Shown: positions 1-8,327 of the stretch, piece after piece
Numbering within the stretch: the stretch's first letter is position 1
Layout of the letters: each line of letters opens with the position of its first letter
Origin: CAYLHS01 sp964594235
Lineage (GTDB): Bacteria > Actinomycetota > Acidimicrobiia > Spongiisociales > UBA4744
Reading direction: 5' to 3'
Length of the DNA: 64,000 nt
NCBI GenBank assembly: GCA_964594235.1
Contig: CAZQMF010000002.1
Span: forward strand, 33,388 to 97,387
Made by a program: the position numbers and the translations under genes
Notes under the pieces: model-generated
Told to the model about the DNA's origin: nothing
Seen by the model: the letters and a program-made list of their open reading frames with translations, nothing else
Database searches by the model: none

Positions 1-687
1 GATCACCAGGTCGGCGCCATGGTCGAGCGGACGCTGGAAGATCGGTCCGAGGAACGTGTTGTCGACGGCCAGTAGGACCTTGCGATCGGGAGTCGAAGCC
101 GCCTGCGTCACTGCGGCACACTCCTCTATGTCGAAGAGCGCGTTCGTCGGGTTGGCAGGTGTCTCGATGAGGATCATCCCGAGTGGCTTGCCCGAACTCG
201 TCACTCGTCGCAGTAGCTGCTCCCGCGTCTCGTCGGGGAAGAACCCGATCGACTCGATGCCGAACTCGGGAAGGAACTCGTTGACCAGATGGTCTGTACC
301 TCCGTAGAGGGGTTCGCTGTGCAGCAGGAGGTCGCCGGGTCGCAAGTGAACGAGCAGAGTCGTCGCGATCGCCGACATCCCGCTGCTGAACAGTGCTGCG
401 GACTCGCTGCCGTCCCACAGACAGAGACGGTCCTCTGCGATCTCCAGATCGGGGTTGTTGAGGCGGCTGTAGATGAGGCCGACCTTCTCACCCGGTGCCG
501 GTGGTCGTTTGCCTGTTGCGACTTCGAAAAACGCCTTGCCTTCTTCCGCGGTCTCGAACACGAATGTCGATGTCTGGAAGATGGGGCTCTTCACCGCCCC
601 CTCGGACCATGCCGGGTTGTAGCCGTACCCCATCATCAGGCTCTCGGGGCGAAGGTGCTTTCCCTCGATGGTGTCGTCCCACTTCAT
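1..687 (-). CDS. Cys/Met metabolism PLP-dependent enzyme (cystathionine gamma-synthase/methionine gamma-lyase family), 3' truncated by window edge
   Basis: The 229 visible residues are the N-terminal part of a fold-type I PLP enzyme of trans-sulfuration. The frame is open from an ATG at 687 to the window edge. Visible family features are the cofactor-phosphate region YSRLNNPD near residue 70, a substrate/PLP region with SSGMSAIATT, the stretch ETPANPT and the VDNTF motif that holds the PLP-pyridine Asp. The catalytic Lys lies beyond the edge. The family splits or builds C-S bonds of cystathionine, homocysteine or methionine, and the exact substrate cannot be read from this fragment. It is divergent from the sugar dehydrogenase, with about 50 bp between starts. 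Confidence 0.85.
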   Translation of the reverse strand, partial: MKWDDTIEGKHLRPESLMMGYGYNPAWSEGAVKSPIFQTSTFVFETAEEGKAFFEVATGKRPPAPGEKVGLIYSRLNNPDLEIAEDRLCLWDGSESAALFSSGMSAIATTLLVHLRPGDLLLHSEPLYGGTDHLVNEFLPEFGIESIGFFPDETREQLLRRVTSSGKPLGMILIETPANPTNALFDIEECAAVTQAASTPDRKVLLAVDNTFLGPIFQRPLDHGADLVI

Positions 688-738
688 AGCCGCTCCTATC
701 CACGTGCACACCGTTCCCTTCAACGATAGGGTTTGAGA

Positions 739-1983
739 ATGATCCGCGTTGCGCGTGCCGCGTCGATCCTGATGGTCGTGATTGCCGCAGCTTGTTCGTC
801 GGAGCAGCAGCTTGCTCCAACACAGACGAGTGCGATGCCGACCACGACTCAGGCTCTCGCCTCCACGACAACGTCGACGACCGAGAGTGCGACTACCACA
901 GTCGAGATCACCACGACGACTACGACGACCACCCTCCCCGCGCTCAAAGGGGTGCAGTTCGACGAAGTGGCAGACGGCTTCAACGATCCGCTGTTCGTGA
1001 CGACCGCCCCGGACAGCTCCGATCTGTACGTCGTCGAACAGGGCGGCATCATCAAAGTCGTCCGGGACGGTCAGGTCCTCGACCAGCCGTTTCTGGACAT
1101 CCACAGCCTGGTGACCCATGGGGGGAACGAACAGGGTCTCCTCGGTCTGGCGTTTCAGCCGAACTACCCCAGCGACGCTCGAGTGTTCGTCGACTACACG
1201 AACACAAGCGGCAACACCACTGTCGCGTCCTATCGGGTCGTCGGCGGTATCGCCGACCCGTCCTCGGCAGAGGTGCTCTTGAGCGTGAAGCAGCCGGCCT
1301 CGAACCACAACGGCGGCATGGTGGTGTTCGGTCCCGACGGCTACCTGTACATCGGCCTCGGTGACGGCGGCGCATCTGGGGACAGGTTCGGCAACGGACA
1401 GAGCACGGACACGCCGCTTGCGGCGATCCTCCGCGTCGACGTGTCCGGGTCCACCGGGTACGCGATCCCGCCCGGCAATCCGTTCACAGGAGGGGCACCG
1501 GAGATCTGGGACTACGGACTACGAAACCCATGGCGCTTCTCGTTCGACAGCGGGCTTCTCTACATCGGCGATGTCGGTCAGGACCACTACGAGGAGGTGG
1601 ACGTCGCCCCAGCCGACCACGGCGGACTGAACTTCGGCTGGCCCATCACCGAGGGACTGCACTGCTACAAGCCATCCCGAGGCTGTGACACGACGGGCAT
1701 CACCATGCCGGTGATCGAGTACAGCCACACGGATGGCTGTTCGATCACGGGAGGGTACGTGTACCGGGGTTCGGTGATTCCGGAACTGGACGGGACGTAC
1801 TTCTACGCCGACTACTGCTCCGGGTGGATTCGCAGTTTCCGCTATGTCGGCGGTGGGGCCACCGACGAGCAGCAGTGGATCGATTCGATTGGCAACGTCA
1901 CGTCTTTCGGGCTCGACGCCGACGGCGAGTTGCTCGTGGTGACTCGTGGCGGAACGATCTACCGGATGGTGCCGGTGCGCTGA
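739..1983 (+). CDS. PQQ-dependent sugar dehydrogenase (glucose/sorbosone dehydrogenase family) lipoprotein
   Basis: This 414-residue protein has a lipobox ending at Cys19 (VVIAAAC), then a Ser/Thr-rich linker of about 40 residues with runs of Thr, then a six-bladed beta-propeller of the GSDH family from about residue 65 to the end. Family landmarks are NHNGGMVVFGPDG, YIGLGDGG, GLRNPWRFSFD and ITGGYVYRG. It is expected to be membrane-anchored outside the cell and to oxidise an aldose or similar sugar with bound PQQ, although many homologues have no proven substrate. I chose ATG 739 because AGGG lies 7 bases upstream; a TTG at 733 is an alternative. A tandem hairpin follows the stop. Confidence 0.85.
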   Translation: MIRVARAASILMVVIAAACSSEQQLAPTQTSAMPTTTQALASTTTSTTESATTTVEITTTTTTTTLPALKGVQFDEVADGFNDPLFVTTAPDSSDLYVVEQGGIIKVVRDGQVLDQPFLDIHSLVTHGGNEQGLLGLAFQPNYPSDARVFVDYTNTSGNTTVASYRVVGGIADPSSAEVLLSVKQPASNHNGGMVVFGPDGYLYIGLGDGGASGDRFGNGQSTDTPLAAILRVDVSGSTGYAIPPGNPFTGGAPEIWDYGLRNPWRFSFDSGLLYIGDVGQDHYEEVDVAPADHGGLNFGWPITEGLHCYKPSRGCDTTGITMPVIEYSHTDGCSITGGYVYRGSVIPELDGTYFYADYCSGWIRSFRYVGGGATDEQQWIDSIGNVTSFGLDADGELLVVTRGGTIYRMVPVR

Positions 1984-1997
1984 ACGTCCCCGTTCTT

Positions 1998-2094
1998 GTC
2001 AATCTCAGCCCCGCTGGCCGGGGCCCAGGTTGACGAGAACCAGACCCCTCCGTTCATGTCAATCTCAGCCCCGCTGGCCGGGGCCCAGGTTGAC
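1998..2094. repeat. Tandem 60-bp direct repeat, each unit a GC-rich hairpin, between convergent genes
   Basis: Two near-identical copies sit exactly 60 bp apart (1998-2034 and 2058-2094). Each is an imperfect palindrome: a GTCAA left arm ending in AGCCCCG, a 5-base CTGGC loop, then CGGGGC and a TTGAC right arm. The left flank of copy 1 (TTCTTGTCAA) and the right flank of copy 2 (TTGACAAGAA) are exact reverse complements, so the whole block is also symmetric. It fills the gap between two convergent genes, which suggests a bidirectional terminator or a dispersed palindromic element. The period and arms are seen in the sequence; the role is inferred. Confidence 0.85.
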
Positions 2095-2103
2095 AAGAAG
2101 GCG

Positions 2104-2751
2104 CTAGGTCCGGGGCCCGCGACCTCGCCGGGCGTAGCGCGGGTATGGCCGGCCGGCAGGCCAGTAGCCCTGCCGGCGGTATGCCCAGTACTCGAACGGG
2201 TTGTGGTAGTAGGCGAACGTGTCGACGTTCTTCTGCAGGCCATCGCGCCGTCGGACCCATGCGGCAGTGCCGGCTAGTGCACCCAGGGCTGTCCAGGCGC
2301 CGTAGAGGAGCGGGAAGACAGGTCCGAACAATCGCGCTTGCCAGACGTGGACCATCTCGTGTCGTTCGAGCAAGTCGCGTCGGCCGCCCAGGTTGGTAAC
2401 CGTGTTGCCGACCGTCATTGCGAAGTGCTTCCGCACGGTGACGCCGGTGTCGTAGACGTGACGGTTCTGCCGTTCGCTGAGGTCGGGTCGGTATGTTCCC
2501 CGGTCGCGTCTCGTCTGCTGCAGCGCGTGGACGCCGAGCGCTGCTCCCGTACCGATCAGCCCCCAGGTCGAATCCAGCACGTAGGCGACCCAGCCTGCGG
2601 GCCGGTTCCAGTCGTAGATCCGTCGGGAGCCGGATACGAGCCCGTTGAGGCCGCCGACCACCGCGCCGGGAACGCCGAGTCCGAGGGGAGTCAGTGCCGC
2701 TCCACCCAGTACCGCTCCTGACACGCCGGTCGCGAGCGTCTCACCGTTCAC
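2104..2751 (-). CDS. Hypothetical membrane-associated protein with HExxH motif
   Basis: I do not recognise a named family for this 215-residue protein. Its N-terminus is rich in Gly/Ala (residues 7-38), like a membrane hairpin. The middle carries RHEMVHVWQ, an HExxH zinc-metalloprotease-type motif (His131, Glu132, His135), followed by a hydrophobic stretch (about 140-165) and the Glu-bearing NPFEYWAY at about 184, which could supply a third ligand. The C-terminus is Arg/Pro/Tyr-rich. The GTG start overlaps the stop of the upstream CPBP protease gene (GTGA), so the two are translationally coupled. A peptidase role is possible but unproven. Confidence 0.7.
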   Translation of the reverse strand: MNGETLATGVSGAVLGGAALTPLGLGVPGAVVGGLNGLVSGSRRIYDWNRPAGWVAYVLDSTWGLIGTGAALGVHALQQTRRDRGTYRPDLSERQNRHVYDTGVTVRKHFAMTVGNTVTNLGGRRDLLERHEMVHVWQARLFGPVFPLLYGAWTALGALAGTAAWVRRRDGLQKNVDTFAYYHNPFEYWAYRRQGYWPAGRPYPRYARRGRGPRT

Positions 2752-3605
2752 AGCAACCCCTTGTGGAACAGCGCGAGGAGGTCCATGGCCCCTGCGATGG
2801 AGATGTGCAGCGCCGCTCCCCACCACACAGACCGGGTCTTGAGGCTCAGCGTGCCGAGTACGATCGCACCGAACATCGCCGCCAGCGCCTCGAGAATCGG
2901 CTTGGGGAAGTGCAGCATCACGTACGGGACCATCATCACGAAGATCGCCGAGTACCCGAGCCGCAGCTTCAGCCCGTGCACCATGAATCCTCTGAAGAAG
3001 AACTCCAACGCGGCGAACTGGAGCGCGTAGAGCACCCACCACAACCACATGTACGGCCAGAAACTCTCGCCCGGTCCGAGGTGATAGAAGGAATACTTGG
3101 CGAGGAACGGAGCCGACGACGACACAACGATGATGAACGGCATACTCACGGCAAGAAGCAGCGCATACACCCACACGTGCGACGCCGAGCCTCGAACTCT
3201 CAGTCCAAAGTCTCGCAGCCGGCCGCCTATCACATAACGGATTGCGAACACCGGGATGGCCACGTACGCGAAGATGTGCACGATCGCCCACAGGGCGAGT
3301 CCGTTGAATTGGGCCGAGGGCGACGTCGTGAGCCAGGCATCGACCCCGTCGGCGGCTCCTCCGAGACCCACCGTGTGCAGGAGCGTCACGAGCCACCAAC
3401 CGTCGCGGGATGCGTAGTCTCGGATCAGGAGGGCCAACGCCGAGGCAACGAGGATCGTCACCATGTCTCTGGTTGCCTTCGCCTCGGACGTCACCTCGCG
3501 ATAGAGGTCCGATTCGGCATCGGCGGTCACCCGCACGTCCGTGACGTAGGTCTGCCACAGGCGGACCGGGAGCGACGGTGTGCGCGGGAGGGTTTCGATG
3601 GCCAC
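2748..3605 (-). CDS. CPBP (CAAX-type) family intramembrane metalloprotease
   Basis: This 285-residue polytopic membrane protein has about seven hydrophobic segments. The C-terminal half carries the ABI/CPBP motifs: EFFFRG (Glu201 and Arg205, a reduced form of EExxxR), MLHFPKP (His232) and ALHISIAGAMD (His267). In bacteria these proteins act as intramembrane proteases or as immunity or stress factors, and the substrate is unknown here. Only one Glu of the usual EE pair is present, so activity is plausible rather than certain. The gene starts at GTG 3605 and overlaps the downstream HExxH gene by 4 bp, forming a two-gene operon. Confidence 0.82.
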   Translation of the reverse strand: MAIETLPRTPSLPVRLWQTYVTDVRVTADAESDLYREVTSEAKATRDMVTILVASALALLIRDYASRDGWWLVTLLHTVGLGGAADGVDAWLTTSPSAQFNGLALWAIVHIFAYVAIPVFAIRYVIGGRLRDFGLRVRGSASHVWVYALLLAVSMPFIIVVSSSAPFLAKYSFYHLGPGESFWPYMWLWWVLYALQFAALEFFFRGFMVHGLKLRLGYSAIFVMMVPYVMLHFPKPILEALAAMFGAIVLGTLSLKTRSVWWGAALHISIAGAMDLLALFHKGLL

Positions 3606-3649
3606 GCAGGCAGGCTACCGGCTGTTGTTGGTCTCACCCCGTTACTACT

Positions 3650-4081
3650 GTGATCCAGAGGAGGGTGTCACTGGACGAGACGGAAGCACTCCATCGACTC
3701 GTAGCGGCTCGGTCCGGCTATCTCGCCACCGCCGGTTCCGATGGCCGTCCGCACATTGTCCCGTTGGTCTTCGCCGTCGATGACCGCACGATCGTGTCGA
3801 TGGTCGACGCAAAACCAAAACGGAGCACCGATCTGCGGCGCGTTCGCAACATCCGCGACAATCCGTCGGTGAGCGTGCTCGCCGACCACTACGAACCGGA
3901 CTGGTCTCGGCTCTGGTGGGTGCGAGCCGACGGAACGGCGCACATCCTCGACTCGGGTTTCGAGCAGGTCGCAGGACTCCTCCGTGCGAAGTACCCGCAG
4001 TACGTCGACATCGACCTCGTCGGTCCGGCGATCATCATCGACATCGAGCGGGTTGCCGGGTGGGCGAGTTCCACCAGGTGA
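3650..4081 (+). CDS. PPOX-class F420-dependent oxidoreductase-like protein (split beta-barrel FMN/F420 fold)
   Basis: This protein of about 143 residues belongs to the pyridoxamine-phosphate-oxidase-like split-barrel superfamily, closest by pattern to the actinobacterial F420-binding Rv1155-type group. Supporting segments are SGYLATAGSDGRPHIVPLVF near the N-terminus, a KPKR basic segment, LRRVRNIRDNPSVSVLADHY, and the late WWVRADGTA and RAKYPQY. It probably binds F420 or FMN and reduces a small molecule. The start is uncertain: GTG 3650 gives the length used here, while GTG 3665 sits directly after an AGGAGG. It is divergent from the CPBP protease gene. Confidence 0.78.
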   Translation: MIQRRVSLDETEALHRLVAARSGYLATAGSDGRPHIVPLVFAVDDRTIVSMVDAKPKRSTDLRRVRNIRDNPSVSVLADHYEPDWSRLWWVRADGTAHILDSGFEQVAGLLRAKYPQYVDIDLVGPAIIIDIERVAGWASSTR

Positions 4082-4118
4082 ACGGGCTCCGTCCCAACCC
4101 CCTGGTACGCTCGCCGAA

Positions 4119-5792
4119 ATGACTGAGCAGCAGCCCGTCGGTCGGGTCATCGGCACCGAAGACGCCACGCCACTCGAGTTCTGGGTCGGCGTCGAGGAAG
4201 GCCAGTACCTCCAGTTGGACGACGTCGTCGCTCTCGAACGCACCCTGCCCGCAGGCGATGTGGTTCACATCTACGGGATGGTCGAACAGGTTCGTGCCCG
4301 TCACGAGGGTGCCAGGTTCGACTCGGACGTGTTCCTCATCGAAGACGGTGTCCTTCCTGCCGAGGTGAGCGAGGCGGCCAAGGTCGTCGCGACCCGGTTC
4401 GAACCCGAGACGTTCGTGCCGCCCCGGCCCGGTCAGGCCGTCCGGCGAGCGGTCGGCGAGGATCGAGACAAAGCGTTGTTCTTCGATCAGATGGTCGAAC
4501 GTATCCCCGTGGGTCTGTCGAGAGCCGGTGAACCCATGTTCGTCAACCTCGAGTTTCTCGACGGCACTCGTGGCGCCCACGTCAACATCTCCGGTGTGTC
4601 CGGTGTCGCCACCAAGACCACCTATGCGACATTCCTGCTGCACAGCCTGTTCACCTCAGGTGTGCTTGGCGCCAAAGCGGTGAACACCAAGGCGCTGATC
4701 TTCAACGTCAAAGGCGAAGATCTGTTGTATCTCGATCGCCCGAATCTGTCGCTCGATGCCGCCCAGCGCGACAAGTACGCGCCACTCGGGCTGCCCGCCG
4801 ACCCGTTCCGCTCGGTCAGCATCTACGCCCCTCCGAAGCACGGGTCGAAGACCGGCGCCCCCGACGTCGCCTCCCGCCACGAGGGCGTCACGCCGTTCTT
4901 CTGGTCTCTCGCCGAGTTCTGCTCCGACGACCTGCTCCCGTTCTTGTTCGCCGGCGCCGAGGACGATCGGGCCCACTACTCGATGGTCGTGTACAACGTC
5001 ATGGCCCAGCTCCACAAGGCGATCCGGCTCGACGACGGAGGTGTCGCCATCGACGGGCAAGAGATCCTCACCTTTCGCGATCTCGTCGACTTCATCACGA
5101 CCAAGGTTCAGGACGAGGAGACTCGATACGAGTGGGCGGGTCCGGCGATCGGTGCCGGGACCGTCAACGCGTTCGTTCGGAGGCTCCACGGTGCGGTTCG
5201 CCATGTCGAGCACCTCATCAGAGGTGACCTGTCGAACGTCCACCCGATCGAACTCCAGAAGCAGATCACCGTCGTCGACATCCACAACCTCAACGACAGG
5301 GCAAAACGCTTCGTGGTCGGCGTCACGGTCCGGCGTGCCTTCGAGGACAAGGAACGCCAGGGGCACTCCGACGAGCTGCTGTTTTTGGTTCTCGACGAAC
5401 TGAACAAGTATGCGCCGAGGGAGGGGTATAGCCCGATCAAAGAGATCCTGCTCGACGTTGCCGAACGGGGACGGTCGCTGGGCGTGATCCTCATCGGCGC
5501 GCAGCAAACGGCCTCTGAGGTCGAGCGGCGCATCATCGCCAACTCGGCGATCAGGGTGGTCGGCCGTCTCGACTCGGCGGAAGCGAGTCGAGAGGAGTAC
5601 GGGTTCCTTCCCGGCGTCCAGCGGCAACGAGCCACCATCATGAAGCCCGGCACGATGCTCGTCTCGCAACCGGAACTGCCGATCCCGGTCACCGTCGAGT
5701 TTCCGTTCCCCGCGTGGGCGACTCGGGTCTCGGAGGCGGGCCCGGCACCCGGCGGCGGGAACGGCCCGGCCGATCCGTTCGACGGGCTGTAG
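4119..5792 (+). CDS. HerA/FtsK-type ATP-binding protein (DUF87 family)
   Basis: This 557-residue P-loop ATPase belongs to the HerA superfamily. An N-terminal beta-barrel-like region (about 1-120) precedes the ATPase core. The Walker A is an atypical form, SGVSGVATKT, near residues 157-167. The Walker B LVLDELNKY lies near 420-428 and is followed by the sensor segment LIGAQQTASE and the Arg-finger-like NSAIRVVGRLD. HerA proteins form hexameric DNA translocases that work with NurA nuclease and Mre11-Rad50 in archaea. NurA and SbcCD genes lie about 2.5-4 kb downstream on the same strand. I chose ATG 4119 over longer in-frame extensions that overlap the previous gene. Confidence 0.85.
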   Translation: MTEQQPVGRVIGTEDATPLEFWVGVEEGQYLQLDDVVALERTLPAGDVVHIYGMVEQVRARHEGARFDSDVFLIEDGVLPAEVSEAAKVVATRFEPETFVPPRPGQAVRRAVGEDRDKALFFDQMVERIPVGLSRAGEPMFVNLEFLDGTRGAHVNISGVSGVATKTTYATFLLHSLFTSGVLGAKAVNTKALIFNVKGEDLLYLDRPNLSLDAAQRDKYAPLGLPADPFRSVSIYAPPKHGSKTGAPDVASRHEGVTPFFWSLAEFCSDDLLPFLFAGAEDDRAHYSMVVYNVMAQLHKAIRLDDGGVAIDGQEILTFRDLVDFITTKVQDEETRYEWAGPAIGAGTVNAFVRRLHGAVRHVEHLIRGDLSNVHPIELQKQITVVDIHNLNDRAKRFVVGVTVRRAFEDKERQGHSDELLFLVLDELNKYAPREGYSPIKEILLDVAERGRSLGVILIGAQQTASEVERRIIANSAIRVVGRLDSAEASREEYGFLPGVQRQRATIMKPGTMLVSQPELPIPVTVEFPFPAWATRVSEAGPAPGGGNGPADPFDGL

Positions 5793-5817
5793 GCCCACTC
5801 CAGACGACATCGGTCCG

Positions 5818-5837
5818 GTGACGGTGACTACCGTCAC
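5818..5837. repeat. 7-bp inverted repeat just upstream of the DUF819-type gene
   Basis: GTGACGG and CCGTCAC face each other across a 6-base spacer, 3 bases before the GTG start of the next gene. It could be an operator or a small hairpin that hides the start codon, but 7-bp symmetry may also be chance. Confidence 0.3.
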
Positions 5838-5840
5838 GGT

Positions 5841-6944
5841 GTGGGTTCGGTGATCCTCATCGTTGCGTTCCTCGGATTCCCTGCGGTGGCCACGTGGGGA
5901 GCTCGCAGGTTCAAACCGCTCGAGTTTCTCGGACCGATCGTGCTCTGCTACCTGTTCGGAATCGCCCTCGGGAACATGTTCACCATCGATACCGATCTGG
6001 CGACGACGTTCACCGAGGCGACGGTCGTCCTCGCCATTCCACTCCTGTTGTTCACCACCGACTTCAGGGCGTGGCTCCGGATCGCCCGTCCGGCCGTCGT
6101 GTCCTTCGCGCTCGCCACGATCGCCGTCGTGATCACTTCGACGATCGCGACGTTGGTCCTGTCGGTCGCCCACGACTGGCAGATGGCCGGCATGACCGTC
6201 GGCGTCTACACGGGAGGCACGCCCAACATGAGCGCAGTCGGCATCGCGCTGGACGTACCGGACGAGACGTTCGTTCTCATGAATGGGGCCGACGTGATCC
6301 TCTCCGGCCTCTATCTCCTGTTCCTCCTGTCGATCGCTCAGCGGGTCCTTGGTCGGTTCCTTCCCGCATTCGACGTGTCCCGTTTCGGCGGCGACACCAC
6401 GGAAGACGCGAAGGTCGCACCGAAGGTTCGGAACGTGGTTCTGGCCCTCGCAACCAGCATCGGCGCTTCCGCCGTCGCGGTCGGACTTGTCTACCTCTTC
6501 GCCCCCGACCTGCCCATCGCTTTGGTGATCCTGTCCATCACGACGGTCGGGGTCCTCGCTTCGTTCGTGCCGAAGATCAGGACACTTCCCGGGACGTTCG
6601 AGACGGGCGAGTTTCTCCTCCTCATCTTCGCCGTTGCCATCGGCACACTCGCCAACGTGCGGCAACTCGCCGGGGCGTTCGGGGGAGTGTTCCTCTTCGT
6701 CGCCGTGGTGCTCATCGGGGCGATCGTGTTGCACTACGTGCTGGCTGCAATCTTCCGAATCGACACCGACACCGTCCTGATCACCTCGACCGCCGCCGTG
6801 TTCGGACCGGCGTTCGTGCCGACCGTGGCGGGAGCGTTGAAGAACCGAGCAATCATCGTGTCGGGGTTGACGACCGGGGTGGTCGGCTACGCGATCGGCA
6901 ACTATGCCGGCATCGCGCTGGCCTATCTGCTCAAGCCTGGATAG
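5841..6944 (+). CDS. DUF819 (YjcL-like) family membrane protein
   Basis: This 367-residue polytopic membrane protein has about ten predicted membrane segments spread over its whole length. The TGGTPNMSAVGIAL motif (about residues 124-137) and a second half-repeat with FGPAFVPTVAGALKN near the C-terminus resemble DUF819 proteins, which have an inverted-repeat transporter-like architecture. The substrate is unknown. It starts at a GTG with no obvious Shine-Dalgarno and is preceded by a small inverted repeat. Its stop abuts the stop of the convergent PLP gene with no spacer. Confidence 0.72.
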   Translation: MGSVILIVAFLGFPAVATWGARRFKPLEFLGPIVLCYLFGIALGNMFTIDTDLATTFTEATVVLAIPLLLFTTDFRAWLRIARPAVVSFALATIAVVITSTIATLVLSVAHDWQMAGMTVGVYTGGTPNMSAVGIALDVPDETFVLMNGADVILSGLYLLFLLSIAQRVLGRFLPAFDVSRFGGDTTEDAKVAPKVRNVVLALATSIGASAVAVGLVYLFAPDLPIALVILSITTVGVLASFVPKIRTLPGTFETGEFLLLIFAVAIGTLANVRQLAGAFGGVFLFVAVVLIGAIVLHYVLAAIFRIDTDTVLITSTAAVFGPAFVPTVAGALKNRAIIVSGLTTGVVGYAIGNYAGIALAYLLKPG

Positions 6945-8264
6945 CTACAGCGAGTACAAGCCGTCGAGGGTCTGAAGCACGATCTCGTGCAGGGTGCCGT
7001 CATCCGGCAGCGTTGTCATCATCCCGTACATCGCCGCCTGTCCGCTCGATGCCAGCTCGGGATGCGCTCGCACATCGTCGACGGCGCTCCGAAGATCGTC
7101 CAGGAACTCTTCCACGATCCCTGCGTGGGCAGGTGTCACCATGAAGTGGAGCGACGCCGGCTTGATCTGCCGGTCGACATGCCACCCGCGAGCCTCCAAC
7201 GCGTCCCCGACCGCGTAGGTGTCGACATCGACTCCCCGGAAAGCGAAGACGCTCAGTCTGGGGTCTCCGAGGATCTCCAAACCCTCCACCTTTCGGACTC
7301 CTTCGACAAGCCGCCGCGAGATGTCGAGGATCTGCTCGGTTATCGCCAGGTAGCCGTTCTGGCCGATCGCCTGCATAGCCGCCCACGCGGCCGCAATCGG
7401 CCCACCGGGGCGGGTGCCGGCCATCGACGGTGAGGCGTAGATTCCTCCCGGCCAGTCGCTGGTGACATGGAATTGAAACCTGCGGAGCTCAGGCGTTCGG
7501 TAGAGGATGGTGGATGCCCCTTTGGCCCCGAACCCGTACTTGTGAACATCAGCAGACATCGACGTCACACCGGACGCACGGAAGTCCCACACGCCGAGTG
7601 AGACTCCGAGTTGTTCAGCCCACGGAACGAGGAAGCCGCCCAGGCAGGCATCGACGTGCATCCCGATGTCATGCGCGGCGGCGATCGACGCCAGCTCCTC
7701 GATCGGGTCGACCTGACCGAACGGGTAGTCGGGAGCCGAGCCGACCATGAGGATCGTGTTCGGGGTGATGGCTGCCTCCATCGCCCCCAGGTCGGCCCTC
7801 AGGTCATCTGCCAGGGGGACCCGCACCTGTCGCACCCCGAAGTAGGCGGCAGCCTTGTCGAACGCTGCGTGCGCGGTCACAGGCAACACCATCTCTGGTT
7901 CCGAGTTCCCCTTGGTCGCCGCCGCCCAGTCTCTGTACGTCTTCACGGTCGCGAGCAGGCTCTCCGTGCCACCGGAGGTCATTGTGCCGGCGACCTGAGC
8001 GTCCCCGTTGAGCATCGTGGCGGTCATGCGAACCACCTCGGCCTCGAACCGACGCAACGCGGGAAACGCCATCGGGTTGAGTGCATTCTCGGAGAAGAAC
8101 AGCCCGTGGGCGTCCTTCAGGAATGTCGTGTGGTCGTCGCCGGCGTGATAGACGAGACTCCACGTGCGACCGTCCTCCCAACTCGCTTCGGCCTCCGCGA
8201 GAGACTTCATCTCGCTCAGGATCTGGTCGTGTGGTCTGCCGACAGGCGGGATCTGGGTGTCCAT
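6945..8264 (-). CDS. PLP-dependent decarboxylase/lyase, sphingosine-1-phosphate-lyase-like group of the group II decarboxylases
   Basis: This 439-residue fold-type I PLP enzyme shows GTMTSGGTESLLATVKTYRDW near residues 100-120, HVDACLGGFLVPWAE (PLP-pyridine Asp), and SADVHKYGFGAKG with the Schiff-base Lys at about 242. This pattern matches bacterial relatives of sphingosine-1-phosphate lyase and tyrosine/glutamate decarboxylases, which cleave or decarboxylate an amino compound. The substrate is not assignable. I used ATG 8264 because the longer open frame upstream overlaps the divergent sbcD start region. It is convergent with the DUF819-type gene and divergent from sbcD, with 63 bp between starts. 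Confidence 0.85.
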   Translation of the reverse strand: MDTQIPPVGRPHDQILSEMKSLAEAEASWEDGRTWSLVYHAGDDHTTFLKDAHGLFFSENALNPMAFPALRRFEAEVVRMTATMLNGDAQVAGTMTSGGTESLLATVKTYRDWAAATKGNSEPEMVLPVTAHAAFDKAAAYFGVRQVRVPLADDLRADLGAMEAAITPNTILMVGSAPDYPFGQVDPIEELASIAAAHDIGMHVDACLGGFLVPWAEQLGVSLGVWDFRASGVTSMSADVHKYGFGAKGASTILYRTPELRRFQFHVTSDWPGGIYASPSMAGTRPGGPIAAAWAAMQAIGQNGYLAITEQILDISRRLVEGVRKVEGLEILGDPRLSVFAFRGVDVDTYAVGDALEARGWHVDRQIKPASLHFMVTPAHAGIVEEFLDDLRSAVDDVRAHPELASSGQAAMYGMMTTLPDDGTLHEIVLQTLDGLYSL

Positions 8265-8327
8265 GACCGCAGCGTAGCGACGACGGGTGACGCGGTTGCG
8301 TCCCTCGTCGTCGGTACCATCGGCGCG

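Noticed and set aside
2752..3558. N-terminal extension of the HExxH protein frame
   Set aside because: It overlaps the CPBP protease in another frame and is Arg/Gly-rich. The overlapping GTG at 2751 is the natural start.
4656..6734. Long minus-strand open frame of 692 residues
   Set aside because: It is antisense to the HerA-like and DUF819 genes. The product is Asp/Glu/Arg/His-rich with no motif, as expected for a high-GC shadow frame.
7611..8327. Upstream extension of the sbcD frame
   Set aside because: It is antisense to the PLP decarboxylase-like gene, and SbcD homologues begin at the metal motif after 8328.
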